Positions 58,881 through 64,000 of a stretch of 64,000 nt of DNA are shown here, piece by piece. Source of the stretch: Arenicola marina (lineage: Eukaryota; Annelida; Polychaeta; Arenicolidae); assembly GCA_964019135.1 (NCBI GenBank), contig OZ025249.1, positions 13,913,088 through 13,977,087 on the forward strand. Direction: 5' to 3'. The translations under genes and the position numbers were made by a program. The notes beneath the pieces were generated by a model, which was not told where the DNA came from, searched no databases, and was given only the letters and a program-made list of their open reading frames with translations. Position 1 is the first letter of the stretch. Every line of letters starts with the position of its first letter.

Positions 58881-59778
58881 GCAGCTTTTACAGAATCAGG
58901 GGTCAACCCGAAACAAATTGCGATAGTAATCAAACCCCTTTTTCTCATTCCTTATGTATCTGGTAATAGCATTTCCAAAATCTACCAAAATCTATTCATT
59001 GGAACATATTTTTTGCGGGCGTAGTTTACCCTACCCCGAAAGGACCAGCATGGATTACGTATTGACCTTACACGAAGTGGCAGGAATGCTTTGTAATTGA
59101 GACCCCTACTACGAATTTAGACCTTCGTAGCCTACCCCTACTATATCTCATGGAGTGTTATTTCATCTACCAAATGCAACAAACAAAAATAAAATATCTT
59201 CGATATTAGAATTTCTACATATTTTTTAATGGGGGACCCCTCCCCAGGATTTGCGGCTGTCTATCGACACCGTACATTTGCACAGAGCGCCGGATGGGTC
59301 TCAAGTGTGACAAATTGGAACTTTCTATAAATTGTCCGATCCACAATTTAATCGACTATATACGCGTTTTATCTTTGGGCAGATCTACCACCGTGCCGGT
59401 CTAGATAGGCAGGGTAAAAAGTGGGGAGGCTCTATCTGCACCGTTTCACTTTTAATAAGTGAAACGTTATAGGCAAATGAGGTGTGCCTCACCCCCAACA
59501 TCGGGGAAGGGAGGGGAGGTATTTATGTTCCTCCGGAATGGGCTTTTCATTTGACCTTGACCTTGAACTACGAATGATGAAAATAATTCTTCGTGAACTG
59601 GGAATGACGTAGAAAGCGACCGTCGTGATTAAGGATTTTAATTATTCGTGAAATGGAAATTTTAATATTAAATAACGGTGAATCAGCAAATCGCCAATCT
59701 ATAACACGCATCTGTCCTTTCCTTTGTATGCGGGCATTGCTCGTTTTAATTCATCGTGACCTATGAATCAAGAAATTT
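58881..59778. other. No gene recognised
   Basis: Unique sequence. The only structure noted is a perfect short hairpin at 59,442-59,466, listed separately. Confidence 0.5.
59442..59466. other. 10 bp perfect stem-loop
   Basis: CGTTTCACTT and AAGTGAAACG pair exactly around a TTAAT loop. It lies in otherwise featureless sequence; it could be chance or a relic of a foldback element. Confidence 0.55.
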
Positions 59779-60560
59779 ATTAAGACAAAAATCTACGATT
59801 TTCGCTTTATGTCGGTGTGTTTGGTCTGTCTGTCTGCCTGTCTGTCTGTCGGAGCATTATCTGTCGAATGCCTAAAGATATCGTTCTCTTCTTTTACCAA
59901 AACATTCCGACAGCCCATCGACAGGTCAAGTTCGTGGATGGGCAATATAACTCAAAGGTCAACGTCACGATGACTCAGCTCCTCAAAGTATTTATCGCCA
60001 CTGACATCAGATTTGACGTAGGATGAAAAGTTTTCGCGCCACAGGCTCTTGAAAATTTAAAATTTGGGTTTTTTTTTTTTTATAAAGTTTGAAATATCGA
60101 CTCCGCCTTCTGCAGAGACCATGCCACGGCCCACCGTCAGGCTAAGTTTGTAGATGGGCAATTTAGGTCAAAGGTCAAGGTCAGAGGAATTTTTCAAATT
60201 TCGCTTAACCATTGAAAGATACGACCAAAAATTGGAAAAATCACTACAGCTGTCTCAGTTTTCATTTAATGACGCTCACAATTATTTCTTTTATTGGGCC
60301 CATAGGTACCTTATATATGGTCTGACAGTTATGAAAATCGGTCAAATAGTTTTTCTGTGAAAAATTATCAAAGTTTAACATGGGATCCTAAGGGAGCATT
60401 TTGGCGGGAACATGGTGTCCTCAATTTCTCCATGAAGGGGACAAGTCAGACAAACAACACCTTACGTGGAACATAAAATTATTATGTGAGCGCCTTGTGC
60501 TATATCGGTCCAGGTCACGTATCCAAGGTCAAGGTCACAGCAAGGTCAAGGTCACGAAAC
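59779..60560 (+). repeat. Dispersed repeat with TGTCTG microsatellite and AGGTCAAGGTCA tail
   Basis: The head TATTAAGACAAAAATC, then ATGTCGGTGTGTTTGGTC and a TGTCTGTCTG run, matches the short copy at 51,870. Inside, 59,909-59,968 and 60,128-60,182 are related (both contain GGATGGGCAATAT or GATGGGCAATTT followed by TCAAAGGTCAA), so the body is partly a tandem dimer with a spacing of about 215 bp. The right end has AAGGTCAAGGTCAC twice (60,524-60,556). I associate such runs with mollusc genomes. No protein is encoded that I recognise. Confidence 0.65.
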
Positions 60561-60608
60561 ATGTTATCCTGCGTAACTGGTAACTTAAGGCCTCTCCCAT
60601 CGCCAAAC

Positions 60609-60998
60609 TTGATGCCTTCCAAATATTGGGTGTCTTCCCACCCCAAATATTGGATGTCACCCCTCCCCAACCGGGGGTGTCTTCTCTCCCCTAATTCGGG
60701 GTGTCCCCCCCCCCCCATTAACTTGCCTTACCCCTCTCTGTACTTGCGGTGTACGTGAAAAACCTGGGGTGTCTTCCCTCTCCTAATTAGGGGTGTCTCC
60801 CCTCCCCTATCTTTCGGCATCAGCTGAATTTTGAAGGTCTCCCCTCCCCTAACTTGGGGTACCGCCCTGACTTTGGGTGTCTTCCCTCCAATAACTTTGG
60901 GTACCATCCAAACTTGGAGTGTCTGCCCTCCCTACTATCTCAGTCTCGCCTCCCCTAACTTAGAGTATGTCCCCTCTCCTAACTCCTTAAACCCCCTA
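60609..60998 (+). repeat. C-rich minisatellite with units of about 21-25 bp
   Basis: Repeated units resemble CCCCTAACTTGGGGTGTCTT followed by CCCT. They are irregular in length, and one contains a run of 12 C (60,705-60,716). Some units carry the near-palindrome CCTAATTAGG. Frames crossing it on either strand are low-complexity and not called. Confidence 0.85.
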
Positions 60999-61033
60999 AC
61001 AACCGCCCCCACCCTTTCCCCTAGTATCATCTG

Positions 61034-61057
61034 TACCGATAATTACCGATTACCGAT
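61034..61057 (+). repeat. Triple TACCGAT at the LINE break
   Basis: TACCGAT occurs at 61,034, 61,044 and 61,051, right where similarity to the LINE stops. The last copy overlaps the final conserved codon. Confidence 0.75.
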
Positions 61058-61900
61058 CCACTAGTATACCTCCCATAACTTGATCATTATCTAATGCATT
61101 TTTGGAGTCTTCAACTAAGCGCATCAGTAGGCTTTTACAGCTGTGTCCCTTTCTAAACCCAGACAGTCTGGGCGATAACCTGGGTTCGATAAAGGACATA
61201 AGCTGGTCACACAATATTTTTTCATATATCTTGGAGATACAGGGCAGAACACTAACCGGCCTGTAGTTTTCCTTATTTAAGTTGTCATTCTTCTTGAAAA
61301 TGGGTGTGACTTCAGCGTATTTTAGTTCTTTTGGAAACTAATTAATCGTCATATTTAACACGTACCTTAATGGCTCACACAGGATGGCAGCTCCCAGCTT
61401 GATAAGCTTCGGAGGTTTCTTGTCGTAGCCACTAGCCTTCGACACGTCAATGCCTTTAAGTGCATTGTATATTTCGTGGCTACTTACTACCCGAAAGTTA
61501 AACGTTTCCGTTATGCCTTGGTTACCTTCCTTTATAGCCAAAACGGATTAATGGTCTTTGTGATAAAGAAGGGTTTCGTCTATTGGTTGATCATCTGGTA
61601 TGTCATCTTGTTGGCCTATGACTTTGGCAACGTCTATGAAATATTGATTAAATATGTCACTTACCTTTGATGGATCTGATAATATTTCGTCTCGCTCTTT
61701 CAGAAATACGTTTCCGCTGCTTGCGTTTTTTCTTGATATCAGTGGTTTTACAACTTTCCAGAATTCCTTACCGTTAGTCGTAGCTTCGCTACATTTCCCC
61801 TTTATGTACTTTTGCATGCTTACTTTCCGAAGATGTCCTAGGTAATGTAAGTCGCCCATGGTTTCATTACTATTGCAATTTGTTTTGGGTACATCCCTAT
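61056..61900 (-). mobile_element. Non-LTR retrotransposon (LINE) ORF2 fragment with reverse transcriptase start
   Basis: The minus strand from 61,859 to 61,056 is one continuous frame of 268 codons with two in-frame stops (61,548-61,550 and 61,338-61,340) and no frameshift. It reads EFWKVVKPLISRKN and ILSDPSKVSDIFNQYF (the region before the polymerase), then KASGYDK.PPKLIK, FPKELKYAEVTPIFKK, NYRPVSVLPCISKIYEK and LSGFRKGHSCKS, the early reverse-transcriptase blocks of jockey/CR1-like LINEs. It stops after GGILVD, just before the expected LSKAFD block that supplies a catalytic aspartate. The endonuclease, the rest of the polymerase and the 3' end are missing, so this is an internal fragment truncated at both ends. 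The family assignment within LINEs is uncertain; the upper limit near 61,900 is approximate. Confidence 0.88.
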
Positions 61901-61929
61901 TTTGCCCGGATTAACAGCGACCACATTGT

Positions 61930-62290
61930 CATACGTAGCACCAGCAATGGCCTACTTAGGGTCTACCGTACACACGTTGCCCACGTGGCGCCTAATGTGG
62001 ACAATTTACCCTACATAGCGCATACAATGAGATACATAGCGCCTACAGTATGAACATTGCCCCACATTGCGCGTACAATTCGCAAATTGCCTTACATAAC
62101 GCCTACAGTGACTTACACAGCGCCGACACCGCCGACGTTGCCCTACATTACGCGCCTACATTACACAAGCGCCTACAGCGCGCAAATATCCTTATATAGG
62201 GCGTATAATTACCTACTGCATTTATTACACACTTTGACCAACGTAGCGTCAACAGCGCGTAGAGACCTACAGTATGTTCGGATTGCCTAA
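61930..62290 (+). repeat. Degenerate minisatellite with TACATAGCGCCTACA core
   Basis: About a dozen units share a core near TACATAGCGCCTACA, often followed by ATTGCCC. Spacings are about 21 and about 30 bases (for example 21, 31, 29, 21, 30), which suggests a mixed two-length unit. Same motif family as 58,781-58,880. Confidence 0.75.
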
Positions 62291-62408
62291 CGCGTGCGTA
62301 CGCCCGATGTCGTCATCCGTATTTCCCCTTAGAACGGTTGAATAAGTGTCTAGAATGGTGTGATTTACTTTTGTGCGAGAGATTTGCTCCGTCAACGTCC
62401 ACTCCGAA

Positions 62409-62626
62409 ACACGTGACAGCCACGTATAACGCCTCAAATATTAGGTGTATCACGTCGGAACCGAGCGCACCGGAAGAGCGCCGTCGACTCCATACGGCTC
62501 AGTGTATGGAGGTGGGTGTCATGGGTCCAATACTGACGTCGCCATAATGTTACCGCTAAAGACACGTAGCGGCACGTATTAGGCGGGGCCAAACGCATCG
62601 GAAAGTGGACGGTCGATTTCATACAG
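62409..62626 (+). repeat. Diverged direct repeat pair
   Basis: 62,409-62,497 and 62,561-62,626 share ordered blocks: ACACGT..AGC..CACGTAT, then GCACCGGAAGAG against GCATCGGAAAGT, then GTCGACTCCATACGG against GTCGATTTCATACAG. The similarity is partial and was read by eye. Confidence 0.45.
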
Positions 62627-63658
62627 TACCAGCCGACACACAATTCCCAATTTGATGTGGGTAGATTATTACGATATTAGGTGATACATATATTTCCCAT
62701 CAAGATTATTTTCCTGTCAGTAACTAGTAACCATACATTCACGGTTGAGTTGGGGCGTTATATTGGCCACCAATAGCTCAAGCCGACTCAAGATTATACT
62801 CATAAAGACCTTAATGCATACTTCTATTGTTTCCTCGGAGTGTTTTGCCGGTAAGGACCTGCGAACCATGAACAGGAGGTCATTATTTTCTTACAGCTGG
62901 TCACTATTGCCCCAGCGCGTGTCATTATAGTTCCGTCACAAATAATGACCCAAGCATAACAGCCTGCATCCAAGCCTTGAAACAAAATATTATGTGTCTG
63001 TGGTGTCGTGTGAGTTTATACGTTTATTTAGAACATAATTACTTAATTCCATGTCTATATACAAAACGTGTGTCCTGCGTGGTTATTACAGCTAAATAGG
63101 CCGCAAGAGCAGAACATTGAGTGATTGCCCCTTGGTTGTAAAGAAAACTGCGACCATGACTTATACATACACATCCATACATATTCGGAACAGAGCCAAC
63201 GGCAGATTAGTTCACTATCGATTGAATGGGATGCAAGCGAGACTGCGCAAACACAAAGCTATCACACAGAAAGTAGGATTAATACATGTAACACGGAACG
63301 GATGACAAAAACCCTCTGCAAGTTGCAACAACTATGCATCTATGCAGTAATTGGACCAGCAAGATTACAAGAGAGGGACAATTATGACCTATCGCTCAAA
63401 TAATCCGCTCCACCGAATCCTCCTCAGAGGAAGCCATATAACTAATCATTAACCATATTGTTTTTCCACAATCCTCAGAAGTCATATTCGGCATCCGATC
63501 GTTGTGAAATTGATAATCATTTCTCGTTATTTCTCATCTCTAAGAATTCTTCTTTCGCTTTTCAAATCTCATAATTTCCGCTTGACTCGCTGCGTTGCTA
63601 GTTTTCACGTCCAAAGTGTTCAGTTTTTAACGGTTATCCCTCCTTTTGTCGTTCAGGT
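62627..63658. other. No gene recognised
   Basis: Unique A+T-rich sequence. Short frames overlap each other and resemble nothing I know. Confidence 0.5.
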
Positions 63659-63928
63659 CTACATTACGGGTCTTGCTATAACCTCCAATCTTTCGTCAAG
63701 AAATTCAACGGACTTCTCAGCCATTATCGGCATGCGCGCCGAGCGTTCCTTTGTTGCCTTTGTTGTCATTGCTGCCACTTCCTGCCCGCTGCCGTCTTTA
63801 TTGCCTAAGTTCTGGCGACAAACTGTAACTGACAATATTAGCCTTTTTCTTTTCGCTACCCGTGCTGCTTGTCCCATTGCGTTCCCTGATATCTTCCCCA
63901 CTAGTTTTATGTTGATTTCTTTTTGCAT
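63659..63928 (-). other. Uncharacterised 89-codon frame, possible exon or repeat fragment
   Basis: The minus-strand frame is hydrophilic and rich in K, E, R and A, with segments such as ARVAKRKR and EFLDERLEVIA, more protein-like than the hydrophobic plus-strand frame that overlaps it (63,504-63,938). No cysteine or zinc-finger pattern, signal peptide or membrane segment is seen. I recognise no family and no splice sites that I can defend. It could be an exon, part of a transposon protein or chance. Confidence 0.2.
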
Positions 63929-64000
63929 ATCTGCCTAAAAATTCTTCTATATGATATCAAATCGGGTGATAGACGTTTAGATATTTAGTACTTATTGCTT

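Noticed and set aside
63504-63938. 144-codon plus-strand frame
   Set aside because: Hydrophobic, low-complexity composition typical of the antisense of a charged frame; the overlapping minus-strand frame is more protein-like, though also unproven.

Overview
This is animal DNA, most likely from a marine mollusc. Two things support that. Two spliced exons encode an EGF-like module followed by a fucolectin-like (FTP) module, a combination I associate with molluscan surface proteins. The unique flank also carries repeats I associate with mollusc genomes (AGGTCAAGGTCA runs, a microsatellite-linked dispersed repeat, degenerate tRNA-headed SINEs). There are no bacterial signals: no operons and no compact genes. 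The species assignment is inference.

Bases 1 to about 49,629 are one unbroken, one-direction satellite array. The monomer is 40 bp, about 65% G+C, with three CpGs in the consensus, so there are about 1,240 copies; the array runs off the left edge. It is not a simple tandem array. Variant monomers recur in fixed order, so the array is built of higher-order repeats at many scales. I see exact local duplications of 1, 2, 6 and 7 monomers, tandem duplications of about 2.99, 3.19 and 4.8-4.9 kb, copies spaced 5.3-6.2 and 7.0-7.2 kb apart, and a roughly 10 kb stretch (7.4-18 kb) repeated colinearly about 23.3-24.2 kb away (31.5-41.3 kb). Differences between copies are mostly gains or losses of whole monomers, as expected for unequal exchange in register. 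Every apparent reading frame in the array is a by-product of the 40 bp period and is not called.

From 49,630 to 64,000 the sequence is unique, A+T-richer and crowded with short repeats: a 275 bp foldback element at the array border, SINE heads, a 20 bp minisatellite of about 1 kb, a 99 bp near-perfect palindrome plus a half copy, a pair of 467 bp direct repeats, three other minisatellites, and a reverse-strand LINE fragment. The only host gene I can support is represented by two phase-1 exons (54,782-54,934 and 57,583-57,807) that join in frame. A decayed copy of the FTP exon lies just upstream of the intact one. The rest of that gene is not recognisable here. No functional tRNA, rRNA, CRISPR array or virus-derived element was identified.
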